From: Microbacterium proteolyticum
Lineage (GTDB): Bacteria; Actinomycetota; Actinomycetes; Actinomycetales; Microbacteriaceae
DNA length: 64,000 bases
Reading direction: 5' to 3'
NCBI RefSeq assembly: GCF_030818075.1
Contig: NZ_JAUSZZ010000001.1
Location: 1,984,001-2,048,000, forward strand
The position numbers and the translations under genes are program-made. This document shows, in pieces, positions 40,647-50,084 of the stretch. The notes under the pieces are model-generated. The model worked only from the letters and a program-made list of their open reading frames with translations, searched no databases and had not been told where the DNA came from. Each line of letters opens with the position of its first letter. The first letter of the stretch is position 1.

Positions 40647-41837
40647 GTGAGCATCGTTCGTCGTCTGGCGAAGCCTCTGCAGTCGGAACGGCTCATCCGC
40701 TCCGTCGATCGGGTTCTCATCCGGTCGCGCCCGCGCCCCGGCGGGACGAACCACGTCCTGCTCGCTCCGCCGGGTCGGGGCAACATCGGCGACCAGGCCC
40801 TCGTCGAGGCTTTCGTCGAGGCAGTCGACGGGCCCGTCGTGGTGCTGACCCGCTCCACCCGCGACTTCGACGTCCCGGCGGCGCTCGCCTCCCGCATGCG
40901 CCTGGTTCCCCTGCCCGCTCTCGTCTACGGCTCCGCCGTGGGTCATGCCCGTGACGTGCGGACGCTCACGAAGGAACTGGGCTCGGCGCGGTCGTTCTCG
41001 GTGATCGGCGCCGACATCATGGACGGCGCCTATGTGCTCCGCGCGTCGGTCAATCGCGCCGCTCTCGCCGAGCGCCTGGCCCGGCTGGGGTGGCCCACCC
41101 GCATCGTGGGCTTCAGCTGGAACTCCGCTCCGCACGCGCGCGCCGTCCAGGCGCTTCGGCGCGCCGGCGATGCGGGCGTGCGCCTCTACCTCCGCGACCC
41201 CCGGTCCGCCGCGCGGGCCCGCGCCGACGGGCTCCCCGTCATCGACAGCGCTGACATCGTCTTCTCGGCGTCGTCGCGCGACGACGGCATCGTGCAGCGC
41301 CTGCTGCCCGACCTGGGCGACGGACGACTCGCCCTCGTGAACGCCTCCGGTCTGGTCGGCGACCGGCTGCCCGCCTACGGCCGGGTGATCGAGGCGCTGC
41401 GGGCTGCGGGCCACACGGTGCTGGTCGTGCCGCACGTGTCCCGTCACGGAGCCGACGACCTGCCGCTGTGCGAGGCCCTCGTCGAGGCCGCAGGCGATCC
41501 GCAGGTCCAGCTCGTCCCGCGCCTGCTCGCCCCGACCGAGATCCGCGGCCTGGCCGCGCGCGCAGCGATCACCGTGACGGGCCGCATGCACCTCGCGGTG
41601 ATGTCGCTCATGGCGGGCACGCCGGCGGTGACCGTGGCGACCCAGGGCAAGGTCGAGGGGCTGATGGACCTGTTCGGCGCGCCGGAACTGTGCGTGTCGC
41701 CGGGGTCGTCGTTCGACGCCGATCTGACCACGGCGGTCGCTACAGTGATCGAACGGGAGGGCGAGCTGCGCTCGCGGATCCTGGCCGCACGCGACGACGT
41801 CCGGCGGTTGTCCGAGCGCAATGTCGAAGGTCTGTGA
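40647..41837 (+). CDS. Polysaccharide pyruvyl transferase family protein
   Basis: A 396-residue enzyme of the PS_pyruv_trans family (CsaB/WcaK-like), which adds pyruvate ketals to surface sugars. The N-terminal motif is GRGNIGDQALVEAF; the C-terminal nucleotide-fold signature is TGRMHLAVMSLMAGTPAVTV. GTG start. The following acyltransferase gene starts 13 bases after its stop, so it is part of an operon of sugar-modifying genes. Confidence 0.88.
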   Translation: MSIVRRLAKPLQSERLIRSVDRVLIRSRPRPGGTNHVLLAPPGRGNIGDQALVEAFVEAVDGPVVVLTRSTRDFDVPAALASRMRLVPLPALVYGSAVGHARDVRTLTKELGSARSFSVIGADIMDGAYVLRASVNRAALAERLARLGWPTRIVGFSWNSAPHARAVQALRRAGDAGVRLYLRDPRSAARARADGLPVIDSADIVFSASSRDDGIVQRLLPDLGDGRLALVNASGLVGDRLPAYGRVIEALRAAGHTVLVVPHVSRHGADDLPLCEALVEAAGDPQVQLVPRLLAPTEIRGLAARAAITVTGRMHLAVMSLMAGTPAVTVATQGKVEGLMDLFGAPELCVSPGSSFDADLTTAVATVIEREGELRSRILAARDDVRRLSERNVEGL

Positions 41838-41850
41838 CGGGGGACGCACG

Positions 41851-42411
41851 ATGAATGCCATGACGCTCCTGGAGTACGCCACCCGAGCGCGCGACGCCGG
41901 TTACACGAAGGTCGCGTCGACGGGTTTCGCCGAGTTCGGTCGGGGCTCGCGCATCATGCTGCCCTTCCGCGCCGGTAATCCGCAGAAGGTGTCGGTCGGG
42001 CGCAACGTCCTCATCGGGCCGTCGTCGTGGTTCATGGTGCCGAGGCTGGATGCCCCGGGACCCGTCATCCACCTGCATGATCGTGTGCGCATGAACCAGA
42101 CCTCGATCACCGCCGTTCAGGAGGTCGTCATCGAGGAGGCCGCGGAGCTGGCGCGCGGGGTCTACATCTCCGACCACATGCACGGTTTCGACGACCCGGA
42201 CACCCCGATCCGCGACCAGCCCCTCGAACGCGTCGCACCCGTCCGGATCGGACGCGGGGCGTGGCTGGGACAGAACGTGGTCGTGATGCCGGGTGTCACC
42301 ATCGGAGCAGGCGCCGTCGTCGGCGCGAACGCCGTCGTGACCTCCGACATCCCGCCGCGATGCGTGGCCGTGGGTGCGCCGGCCCGTGTCATCCGGGAGC
42401 TCGTGCCGTGA
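41851..42411 (+). CDS. Hexapeptide-repeat acyltransferase (WbbJ/MaaA type)
   Basis: A 186-residue left-handed beta-helix acyltransferase. The repeats begin around residue 50 and include VRIGRGAWLGQNVVVMPGVTIGAGAVVGANAVVTSDIPP. The catalytic His is in ISDHMHGF. Likely O-acetylates a sugar of the surface polymer. The ATG at 41851 is preceded by GGGGGA. Its TGA overlaps the GTG of the next gene. Confidence 0.9.
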   Translation: MNAMTLLEYATRARDAGYTKVASTGFAEFGRGSRIMLPFRAGNPQKVSVGRNVLIGPSSWFMVPRLDAPGPVIHLHDRVRMNQTSITAVQEVVIEEAAELARGVYISDHMHGFDDPDTPIRDQPLERVAPVRIGRGAWLGQNVVVMPGVTIGAGAVVGANAVVTSDIPPRCVAVGAPARVIRELVP

Positions 42412-43580
42412 CCCGGGACGTCGTCTTCACCTTCTCGTACGAGACGTACGCGGACGCCCTCGCGCGCGGCATGATGCGGCCCCCGGACCGGATCCTGCAG
42501 ACGCTGATGTCGTCGGACGAGGTGGGGACGCTCCTGGTCGCCAATCCGTTCCGTTCCGTCGCGAGCATCGTGGCGCGGACGGTGCGCCGCAGCGACGCAC
42601 GGTCCGGGGGACCTGAGCACTTGATCACGCCCGCTCGGATCGCGCGGCGTGACCCCACCGATCTGTCCGCCGTCGTGCGGACCTACCGCGCATACGACGA
42701 TCGACTGCGCGCTGCTGCAGCCCGTGCGGGGCTGCAGCGGCCGGCGGTGGTGACGACCAATCCGTTGGCCGCCGCCTTCTGCCGTTTCGGCTGGGCCGAT
42801 ACGGTGACGTACTTCGGGCGCGACGACTGGTTGAGCTCGAAGGCCCACGAGCAGTACTGGCCGGCCTACGCCGCCGCCTATCGGCAGATCAGCGACAGCG
42901 AGATCGGCGTGGCCGCCGTGTCGCAGCAGATCATCGACCGCATCGCTCCGCGCGGACCGGCCGTCGTGGTGCCCAACGGCGTCGACCCGGCCGAATGGGA
43001 GGGTCCGGCGCCGGCCGCTCCGCCGTGGCTGGATGCCATCCCCGGTCCCCGCGCGATCTACGTGGGGACGATCGACGATCGCCTCGACGTGGAGGGGGTC
43101 GCCGCCCTCGCAGCGGACCGCCCCGACCTGCACATCGTCTTGCTCGGGCCGACGCCCGACCTGGAGTACACGCGGGCACTCCGCGATGTGCCGAATGTGC
43201 ATCAGCATCCCGGTGTGGGCCGTGCCGAACTCGTCGCGGCGCTGCGGAACTGCGACGTCTCGCTGCTCTCGCATCGCCGCACGGCCCTGACCGAGGCGAT
43301 GAGCCCGTTGAAGGTGTACGAGTACCTGGCCGCGGGGCTCCCCGTGGTGTCCATCGACCTGCCCCCGGTGCGCGACATCCACGAACGGGTGACGTTCGCA
43401 CCCAGCACCTCGGAGATGGCCCCGTTCGTCGACGAAGCGCTCGCGCGGGGTCCGCTCGACGGGAGCGAACGAGAGGCCTTCATCGCCGCCAACAGCTGGC
43501 GCTCGCGTCACCGCGCGGTGCTCGACCTCGCGCTGCGTTCGTCGGCCGACGCGCGGGGGATGACGCCCGCTCACGCGTGA
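42408..43580 (+). CDS. GT4-like glycosyltransferase
   Basis: A 390-residue retaining glycosyltransferase of GT-B fold. The donor-site half shows NGVDPAEWEG, YVGTIDDRLDVE and the acidic block MSPLKVYEYLAAGLPVV (E near the end binds the nucleotide sugar in GT4). The N-terminal acceptor domain has the FGRDDWLSSK motif. GTG start overlapping the acyltransferase stop. Donor and acceptor sugars are unknown. Confidence 0.88.
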   Translation: MTRDVVFTFSYETYADALARGMMRPPDRILQTLMSSDEVGTLLVANPFRSVASIVARTVRRSDARSGGPEHLITPARIARRDPTDLSAVVRTYRAYDDRLRAAAARAGLQRPAVVTTNPLAAAFCRFGWADTVTYFGRDDWLSSKAHEQYWPAYAAAYRQISDSEIGVAAVSQQIIDRIAPRGPAVVVPNGVDPAEWEGPAPAAPPWLDAIPGPRAIYVGTIDDRLDVEGVAALAADRPDLHIVLLGPTPDLEYTRALRDVPNVHQHPGVGRAELVAALRNCDVSLLSHRRTALTEAMSPLKVYEYLAAGLPVVSIDLPPVRDIHERVTFAPSTSEMAPFVDEALARGPLDGSEREAFIAANSWRSRHRAVLDLALRSSADARGMTPAHA

Positions 43581-43852
43581 CGTCGGGCGGTGGCGCCTGA
43601 GGGTTGCGCCGCTTCACGTCGTCGCGCCGGACGGCATCCGCCTGCGTGAGGTCGAGCGGTGGCGCCTGTGGGCCGCGTCGCTTCAGGGCGCGCGCGGGGG
43701 ACGGTATCCGCTCAGGCGGGAGGTCGGGTGGTGCCGCCGGAGGGCTGCGCCGCTTCAGGGCGCGCGGGGGACGGCATCCGCTCAGGCGCGAGGTCGGGCC
43801 GAGGGCTGCGCCGCCTCAGGTCGCGCGGGGGGACGGCATCCGCTCACGCGTG
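43580..43852 (+). repeat. Four degenerate tandem repeats of about 70 bp
   Basis: Units start near 43580, 43648, 43720 and 43789. Each contains GGTCG, a GGGCTGCGCCGC-type block, GGACGG(C/T)ATCCGCT and CAGGCG. The last is shortened. They lie between the convergent polysaccharide genes. No open frame here is convincing. Part of a 389-base gene-free stretch (43581-43969). Confidence 0.75.
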
Positions 43853-43899
43853 ACGACTCCCGGTGTCGGCGACGATCTCGGCTCGTCCGGGCGAAGGCC

Positions 43900-43932
43900 C
43901 GAGCCGGCTCCCCGCGTTCGGGAGCCGGCTCG
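43900..43932. terminator. Hairpin between converging polysaccharide operons
   Basis: A perfect 13-bp stem (43900-43912 with 43920-43932) and a 7-base loop, after the minus-strand hydrolase gene and the tandem repeats. Confidence 0.75.
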
Positions 43933-43969
43933 TGAGACGTGTCGCGGTCGGCTCAGCGCCGATCGCGCC

Positions 43970-44836
43970 TCACTCGGTGAGAGCCTTCTGGGCCGCGGGC
44001 CACGCGGCCGCGGCGAGGGCCGCCTGGCCGGCCAGCGAAGGGTGGAAGCGGTCCACCTCGGAGATGTCGTCGGGGGAGAAGGCGACCTGCGACACGGCCC
44101 CGTCGTCGGAGACGCACCCGGTAACGGCAGCGCACGCCTCGACGATCGCCGCGTTGTACCCGGCGAGGGTGTCGACCACGTCCTCCCGGCGCTGCACGTC
44201 GGCGGCGGCATCCGAGTCGGCATCGCCCAGCAGCGTGCTGCACGAGGGGCTCTGGTTCCACAGGCGCACGGTCGCGGGGTCGCTCCGGCCCCCCTCCCAC
44301 AGCTGCAGGAGGTCGGGGATCGAGTACGCCACGATGGGTGCCTCCGGCACGCCCGCGCGGATGGTCTCGAGCAGCTCTCGATACGACGCGCCGAATTCGC
44401 CGACGGGGGTGATCTGAGACACGTCGCTCGCGCACACGTCGTTGCTGCCGACCTCCACGAGGACGAGATCGGCGGTCTGACCGCGGGCGTTCTGCACCGC
44501 ATCGACACGATCGGCCACGCGCGCACCCGGCCGTGCCAGCGAGAGCGGGGTGATCTCGTCGGTGCCCGTCGCCGCCGCGATGCGCTGGACGATCGAGTCG
44601 ACGGCGGTGTCATCGCCGAAGGCCCAGGATGCCGAGGGACAGGCGTCGCGCGTGCCGCACGCCGACATGCCCACCGAGATCGAGTCGCCGACCACCGCGA
44701 CCGACGTCACCGGACGCAGGTCGCCGACGGCCTCGGACGGTGCGGGCGACTCCGTCGGTGCCGCCGACGTGCACGCGGTCAGCAGGAGGATCAGGCCACC
44801 GCCGAGCGCACCCGTGATCGGGAATCTGCGGCTCAT
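43970..44836 (-). CDS. GDSL/SGNH hydrolase lipoprotein
   Basis: A 288-residue exported esterase-type protein. The signal peptide ends in the lipobox LTAC. Block I has the nucleophile in VVGDSISVG, block III (N) is in VEVGSNDVC, and block V has the Asp-His in VDRFHPSLAG. Several extra cysteines suggest disulfides. Probably acts on acyl groups outside the cell, perhaps on the polysaccharide. The ATG overlaps the flippase stop (ATGA). Confidence 0.88.
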   Translation of the reverse strand: MSRRFPITGALGGGLILLLTACTSAAPTESPAPSEAVGDLRPVTSVAVVGDSISVGMSACGTRDACPSASWAFGDDTAVDSIVQRIAAATGTDEITPLSLARPGARVADRVDAVQNARGQTADLVLVEVGSNDVCASDVSQITPVGEFGASYRELLETIRAGVPEAPIVAYSIPDLLQLWEGGRSDPATVRLWNQSPSCSTLLGDADSDAAADVQRREDVVDTLAGYNAAIVEACAAVTGCVSDDGAVSQVAFSPDDISEVDRFHPSLAGQAALAAAAWPAAQKALTE

Positions 44837-46446
44837 CGTCGGTCCCTTCGCCGGGGGCCGGGTTCGAGCGTGGTCTTGATCTCGCCGACCGAGGGCTCGG
44901 TCGCGCCCAGCACCGCAGCGGGGGAGTCGGTGGGAGTGGCCTCCGCCGCGATCTCCTCCGACGAAGGCTCGCTGGCGGCGGGGCGCGGAGCGGGCTTGCG
45001 CGCCTGCTTCACGAAGTCGAACATCATCCGGTAGTCGCGACGGTATCCCGGGACGATCCACAGGATGCCGAAGACGGCGAGCCCGGCGAGGCCCCCGGCG
45101 ACCACCTGCACGATGGCGAGCCAGTCGGACAGGAGGTGCGTGACGCCCCACGCGACGCCGTACGCCAGACCCGCGGCGATCGCCGGGCGGATCAGCGGCA
45201 GGCCGACGTCGACTCCGCTGCGCAGGAACGTTCCGTGGCTGGCCACGAGGAACCCGGGGACGAGCAGAGCCAGGGTGACCAGGCCGTACAGCAGCGCGAG
45301 GCCGTTGACCCCGTTCCACGCGACACCCACGAAGAACGCCGCGATCACGATGGGGCGGGTGACGGCGTAGTAGACCAGCTGCCGGTGCGCGCGACCGAGG
45401 CTGATGTAGATCCATCCGTTGACGTTGCCGACGGCCTGCGCCACGCCGGCGAGGGCGAGCAGGGCGAAGACGTCCGCCGCGAGCTCCCAGCCCGGGCCCA
45501 GCAGCAGCAGGATCAGCGGATGGGCGACGGCGGCGGCGATCGCGTAGACGGGAAGGGCAAGGTAGCCGATGACGACCATCGCGTTGCGGATGTACCGGCG
45601 GTAGCGCTCGCCGTCGTCCTGCAGGCGGCTGAGCACGGGCAGCGCGACGCGGCCGAGCGGCGCGGTCAGCTGCTGCTGCGGCAGGAGGAAGAGCGCGTAG
45701 GCGCGCGAGTACTGGCCGAGGGCGGCGGCGCCCAGCTGCTGACCGATCACGACGTTGTCGAGATTCCGCGAGGCGTAGTTGAGCAGCTGCACGCCGAAGA
45801 TGCTTCCCCCGGTGGTCATCAGGGGACGGATGTCCTTGCCGACGCGGGGGCGACCCCACTTCGGTTTGGCCGCGACCCACAGCGCGATGAGGCGGTACAC
45901 CTGACCGGCGCCGGCGAACACCACGAGCGACCAGACCCCGAACCCGAGGAGGGCGGCGACGACCGACAGCGCCACTCCGACGGCCATGGCGATGATGTCG
46001 ATGATGGCGAGCGTGCCGAAGCGGAGGTCTCTCTGCACCGAGGCCTGCAGCGGCATGCAGAGGCCGTTGATGAGCAGGGTCGGGGCGATGGCGAGCGTCA
46101 GGACCGTCAGGCGCGGTTCGCCGTACATCAGGGCGATCAGCGGAGCGCAGGCGGCGATACCCACCATGAGGACCGTGCCGAGGATCGCCGAGAACCACAG
46201 CAGCGACCGCCACTGGTCCTCGGACAGTTTCTTGGCCTGGAGGATCGCGCCGGTCATGCCGAAGTCGCGGACCAGGTCGGCGACGCCGACGATGGCCATG
46301 ATCATGGCCACGAGACCGAAGTCCGACTGGTCCAGCAGACGCGCCAACAGCATCGTGGAGATGAGCTGGAGGGCCGTCTTGATCCACAGGCCGCCCGCGG
46401 TCACGGCGGCGCCGCGCGACGCCTTGTGCTTGAGGTCACTGGTCAT
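44833..46446 (-). CDS. Wzx-type polysaccharide flippase (oligosaccharide exporter)
   Basis: A 537-residue membrane protein of the MATE/MOP superfamily, with about 12-14 hydrophobic helices. Its N-terminal region (SRGAAVTAGGLWIKTALQLISTMLLARLL) is typical of flippases that move lipid-linked repeat units across the membrane. The C-terminal Pro/Ala/Glu-rich tail (last 70 residues) looks disordered. It overlaps both neighbours, in an operon with a glycosyltransferase, a Wzy-like polymerase and a Wzz-like protein. Confidence 0.88.
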   Translation of the reverse strand: MTSDLKHKASRGAAVTAGGLWIKTALQLISTMLLARLLDQSDFGLVAMIMAIVGVADLVRDFGMTGAILQAKKLSEDQWRSLLWFSAILGTVLMVGIAACAPLIALMYGEPRLTVLTLAIAPTLLINGLCMPLQASVQRDLRFGTLAIIDIIAMAVGVALSVVAALLGFGVWSLVVFAGAGQVYRLIALWVAAKPKWGRPRVGKDIRPLMTTGGSIFGVQLLNYASRNLDNVVIGQQLGAAALGQYSRAYALFLLPQQQLTAPLGRVALPVLSRLQDDGERYRRYIRNAMVVIGYLALPVYAIAAAVAHPLILLLLGPGWELAADVFALLALAGVAQAVGNVNGWIYISLGRAHRQLVYYAVTRPIVIAAFFVGVAWNGVNGLALLYGLVTLALLVPGFLVASHGTFLRSGVDVGLPLIRPAIAAGLAYGVAWGVTHLLSDWLAIVQVVAGGLAGLAVFGILWIVPGYRRDYRMMFDFVKQARKPAPRPAASEPSSEEIAAEATPTDSPAAVLGATEPSVGEIKTTLEPGPRRRDRR

Positions 46447-47279
46447 CGACGAGCCGCCTCTCGCAGCGTCGCGTCGCGGTCCCAGGCGACAGGTCCATCG
46501 GGGCGGCGACGTGCGATGAGTTTCGGCAGGATGTATCCCCAGACGTAGAACGGGAAGGCGGGCCACAGGCGTGGCGACCGGGCGACGCGGCCGAGGAGCC
46601 CGCGACGGTTGCGCTCGCGCGCGCCGTCGGGCAGCTGGCGGTTGCCGAGCTCGATGCGAACGCCGCGGCGTACGAGGGTGCGCATATCGCGCGGTGCGTG
46701 GACGGTGAAGGACTCGTCGGCGAGCGTCATCCGCTCGTCGGGCTGGAATCGCAACTGCACGAAGCGATCGTCGGCGACGACATCGGGGAAGGCGTCCCAG
46801 CGGGCGCGTCCCGCCTCGTTGACCGCATAGACACCCGAGCCCACGTGGCCGCTGCTGCGGTAGTCCGAGGTCGCCCAGATGCGCGTGTGGCATCGCACGG
46901 GCAGCGTGCTGCCCGTCGCGTCCACGCGCAGGGTGGGCGCGGCGGCGCGTGGCGACGGCGTCGACGACAACACCTCGGCAAGGGCTCGGAGAGCGGAGAC
47001 GTCGAGCTCGACGTCGGCGTCGATGTACGCGCGCGGGAACACCGTCGCGCGCTCATCGCCGGCGTTCAGTGCCGCGATCTTGGACCCCTCGGCGATCTCC
47101 ACCACCGTGACACCCGACACCGCGGCGGCCTGCGCCGCGGTGTCGTCCTGGCATCCATTGGCCACGACCACGACCTCGAACTCCCCGGGCTCGGCGCCTC
47201 GCAGCATCCGCACGAGGGAGCGTCGCACGAGAGGTCCTTCGTCGTGCGCCGGGATCACGATCGACAGCCGCGGCGTCAC
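46443..47279 (-). CDS. GT2 family glycosyltransferase
   Basis: A 278-residue inverting transferase. The nucleotide-binding start is LSIVIPAHDEGPLVRRSLVRML, the DxD-like metal site is YIDADVEL, and the acceptor-side block is FPDVVADDRFVQLRF. The C-terminus LWPAFPFYVWGYI is a likely membrane contact. A GTG start overlaps the polymerase stop, and its own stop overlaps the flippase start. Confidence 0.88.
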   Translation of the reverse strand: MTPRLSIVIPAHDEGPLVRRSLVRMLRGAEPGEFEVVVVANGCQDDTAAQAAAVSGVTVVEIAEGSKIAALNAGDERATVFPRAYIDADVELDVSALRALAEVLSSTPSPRAAAPTLRVDATGSTLPVRCHTRIWATSDYRSSGHVGSGVYAVNEAGRARWDAFPDVVADDRFVQLRFQPDERMTLADESFTVHAPRDMRTLVRRGVRIELGNRQLPDGARERNRRGLLGRVARSPRLWPAFPFYVWGYILPKLIARRRPDGPVAWDRDATLREAARR

Positions 47280-48892
47280 GCGATCGCCCCGGACGCGGCC
47301 TCCGCGCGGGGCCAGCGGACGAGGAGACCCTCGCCGGCGGCACGGGCGCGCAGCGCGGGCGGGCTGGACGTCAGCAGCCACGCCCCGACGGCGAGCAGCA
47401 TCGAATAGACGAAGAAGGTCTGCATGAATCCGAACGCGTCGTAGAAGAACAGGGCGGCGGTGTACCCGGCGCCGCTGAGGACGAGCGTGAACGCGAGCAT
47501 CGCGTAACGAGGCTCGTCGCGGGCCGTGGTGAACGCCCACGCCAGCATCATCAGAAGCGGGGCGAGGATGAAGATGGCCAGTCCCACGATGCCGACGGCG
47601 CCGACTTCGAGAAGGGTTCCGAGCACCTGGTTGTCGAGGATGTACGCGTTCTGGAACTCACCCGTGACGATACGACTGCCCAGGCCCGTGCCGAAGAACG
47701 GATGCGCAGCGGCCTGCTCGAGCGAGGGCCCCAGGTCGGCCAGACGGCCCGCGCCGCGGAAGCCGGGGGAGGTCTGCTGGGAGGCGATCAGACCGTCGAT
47801 GTCGAGGAACGACAGCACGAGGGTGCCGAAGACCTTGGGCAGCGCGGCCATGCCGACAGCGAGAGCCGGGATGCTGAGGGCGAGAAGCGTCACTCCGAGC
47901 CACGGACGCAGGAGCAGCACCAGCAGGAACATGACGCCCAGCACGATCATGGCCGTGCGGGAGACGGCCGCCATGATGCCGAGCAGCAGGAAGATGATCG
48001 CGATGGAATAGATGAGGCGTCGCGACCACTCGTTGCGGGGCCAGCGGCCGTAGCGGGCAAGGTAGATGGCCACCGGGATGAGGATGGCGAACATCACCGA
48101 CAGGGCGATCGGGTGCTGCGACGAGGCGAACGAGCGATAGCCGCCCGCGCGGAACGCCTCGGTCTCCTGTGCGATCGGCACGAGGGGCAGGAAGGTGTCG
48201 AGGCGCCAGAAGAGGTTGACCCGTGTGACGCGTTCCAGCGTCGCGAAGACCGAGACGACGGTGCCGCACCACACCAGCGCCGTCATGAGACCCATCGCGA
48301 TGGTCTCGGTGCTGATGATCTGGCGGACGATGAAGAACACCGACAGCAGCAGCACCCAGTTCACGATCGCGCCGATGGCACCGGATGCAAGTCCTTCCTC
48401 GACGAGCTCGGTCCCGTTCATCGGGATCGAGATGATCATCGAGACGAAGAAGAGCCCGAAGGGCCATCCGAACCCGACCGGCTTCCACTTGCGATTCTGG
48501 TCCAGGAGCAGCGCCGCCACCATGCCGAGGAACATCAGCAAGAGCACGAGACGGTATGCCTCGAGCTGGAACGGCAGCGGGATGGGGAGCGCGTAGCGAC
48601 GGATGGGGATGAACATCAACACGGCGACGAGGATGCCGAGCCACCCGATCCACGACGTGAGGATGCGTCGCGCAAGTACTGCGAGCGCGACGAAGATCAT
48701 GATCCCGCCGGCTGCGACCGGTGGCAGGAAGATCACGGAGACGGCGGCGATCGCGACCAGGATCACCGTGGCGAGGACGGCTCGCCCGAGGGGGATGGCG
48801 ACGTCGTCGTCGGTTTCGGGCGTCGTCGTCCGGGCGGACGACTCGGGAGCCGCGTCGAGCGGCTCCCGAGTCAGCGACGTGCGCATCGACAC
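47276..48892 (-). CDS. O-antigen ligase / Wzy-like membrane protein
   Basis: A 538-residue membrane protein with 12 or more hydrophobic helices. The Wzy_C-like loop contains SRTAMIVLGVMFLLVLLLRP and, further on, AHPFFGTGLGSRIV, the usual place of the polymerase/ligase motif. Probably polymerises repeat units or links them to an anchor. A helix-rich N-terminus is preceded by an acidic/Thr-rich cytoplasmic tail. It overlaps the GT2 gene, and the Wzz-like gene lies just upstream. Confidence 0.85.
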   Translation of the reverse strand: MSMRTSLTREPLDAAPESSARTTTPETDDDVAIPLGRAVLATVILVAIAAVSVIFLPPVAAGGIMIFVALAVLARRILTSWIGWLGILVAVLMFIPIRRYALPIPLPFQLEAYRLVLLLMFLGMVAALLLDQNRKWKPVGFGWPFGLFFVSMIISIPMNGTELVEEGLASGAIGAIVNWVLLLSVFFIVRQIISTETIAMGLMTALVWCGTVVSVFATLERVTRVNLFWRLDTFLPLVPIAQETEAFRAGGYRSFASSQHPIALSVMFAILIPVAIYLARYGRWPRNEWSRRLIYSIAIIFLLLGIMAAVSRTAMIVLGVMFLLVLLLRPWLGVTLLALSIPALAVGMAALPKVFGTLVLSFLDIDGLIASQQTSPGFRGAGRLADLGPSLEQAAAHPFFGTGLGSRIVTGEFQNAYILDNQVLGTLLEVGAVGIVGLAIFILAPLLMMLAWAFTTARDEPRYAMLAFTLVLSGAGYTAALFFYDAFGFMQTFFVYSMLLAVGAWLLTSSPPALRARAAGEGLLVRWPRAEAASGAIA

Positions 48893-48909
48893 GGAAGGAG
48901 CTCCGGGTC

Positions 48910-49803
48910 TCAGGCGTTGCTGCGGAGCTGTGCAGCCTCCGCACGCGTGGAGCGGGTGCGCGTGCGCGTGGGACCGGACTCGTCTTCCGTGCTGCCGAGC
49001 AGGTCCTCCACCGTCAGGTCGGACTCGGACGTGGAGTCCGACGCGTCGGCGTCGGCCGCCGTCGTGGCCTCACCGCGGGTGCGACCGGCCTTGAGAGCGC
49101 GCTTGCGCTCACGCGAGGCGCGCGAGCCGGCGATGATGTAGGCGGTCGCCACGAAAAGCAGGAACACTCCGAGGAAGGTCACGACCACCGGGATGGCGGG
49201 GTTCGAGCCCTCCGTCGCGGCGGCGGGCTTCTCGTCGATCGTCGTCAGGATCACGCGGTTGGACGGGTCGATCTGCGCGGCGTCCTGATCGGCCACGACC
49301 TGCGCCTCGAAGGACTGCGCGGCCACGCGGGAGATCTGTTCGGCACGCTCGGGCGAGGTCGCGGTTCCGACGACCTCGATGATCGGAAGCACGTAACGAC
49401 CGGCGAAAGCCTCGTCACCACCGGGCTGGGTCGTACGACGCAGAGCGGTCAGGGTCTCGCCGTCGGCGAACGCGCCGACCTGGCTCTCGACCGTCGCGCG
49501 CATGTCCTGGCCGCTGATCAGGTACGCGTACAGGATCGCCCGGTTGGTCAGGTCGACGTTCTCGGGCGAGGTGACGCCCTCCTGGATCTCCTGGCCGGGG
49601 ATCACGGCCTGGTACAGCGGCTGGTCCGGTCCGTTCAGCAGCAGGGTCGTGCCTGCGCGGTACGTCTGCTCGGCGCGGGGCTGGATGTCGCCGTTGTTGA
49701 TCGTGAAGCCAGCGAAGAATGCAGCCACAGCGGCGACGACGGCGCCCACCACGAGGAGCCACTTGCTCTTCCAAAGAATGCGCAGATACGTGGGAACTTC
49801 CAT
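48910..49803 (-). CDS. Wzz-type chain-length determinant protein
   Basis: A 297-residue inner-membrane protein. It has a short cytoplasmic N-terminus (MEVPTYLRILWKSKW), a first helix (about 17-38), a large outside domain and a second helix (about 203-225) followed by an acidic, disordered C-tail. The layout is that of Wzz/CapA proteins that set polymer length. No kinase (Walker A) domain is joined. Its start has GGAAGAG upstream. It is the first gene of the minus-strand operon. Confidence 0.85.
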   Translation of the reverse strand: MEVPTYLRILWKSKWLLVVGAVVAAVAAFFAGFTINNGDIQPRAEQTYRAGTTLLLNGPDQPLYQAVIPGQEIQEGVTSPENVDLTNRAILYAYLISGQDMRATVESQVGAFADGETLTALRRTTQPGGDEAFAGRYVLPIIEVVGTATSPERAEQISRVAAQSFEAQVVADQDAAQIDPSNRVILTTIDEKPAAATEGSNPAIPVVVTFLGVFLLFVATAYIIAGSRASRERKRALKAGRTRGEATTAADADASDSTSESDLTVEDLLGSTEDESGPTRTRTRSTRAEAAQLRSNA

Positions 49804-50084
49804 TGTCTCTTCCTCCGGCCGCCCGCGGGGGCGACTTGTTACTTGGGCCACCGATGGCATGTGGGAGGATCGCCGAAGACAACTTCGACCAGTCGTACTG
49901 ATCGCCCCCCTGCTTACAGTATGGGGGCAAGGCGTAGCGATTGCGATTGCGGGCGTGTTACGTCGTCGAGTCGTTCACATGGATTTCAGCCGCTCAACTT
50001 GCACGAAGGGCGACGCGTTGTTCAGAGTGGACATCGGGGAGCGGCACGTAATGCAATCGGCATCTCGCCAAACAGGGGGAAATC
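49804..50084. promoter_or_regulatory. Divergent promoter region of two polysaccharide operons
   Basis: A 281-base gap with lower GC than its surroundings. A possible hairpin, GCCCCC (49904-49909) with GGGGGC (49923-49928), is centred on TTACAGTAT. The plus-strand operon has a strong ribosome site, CAGGGGGAAATC, before its ATG. No single promoter can be fixed. Confidence 0.5.
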
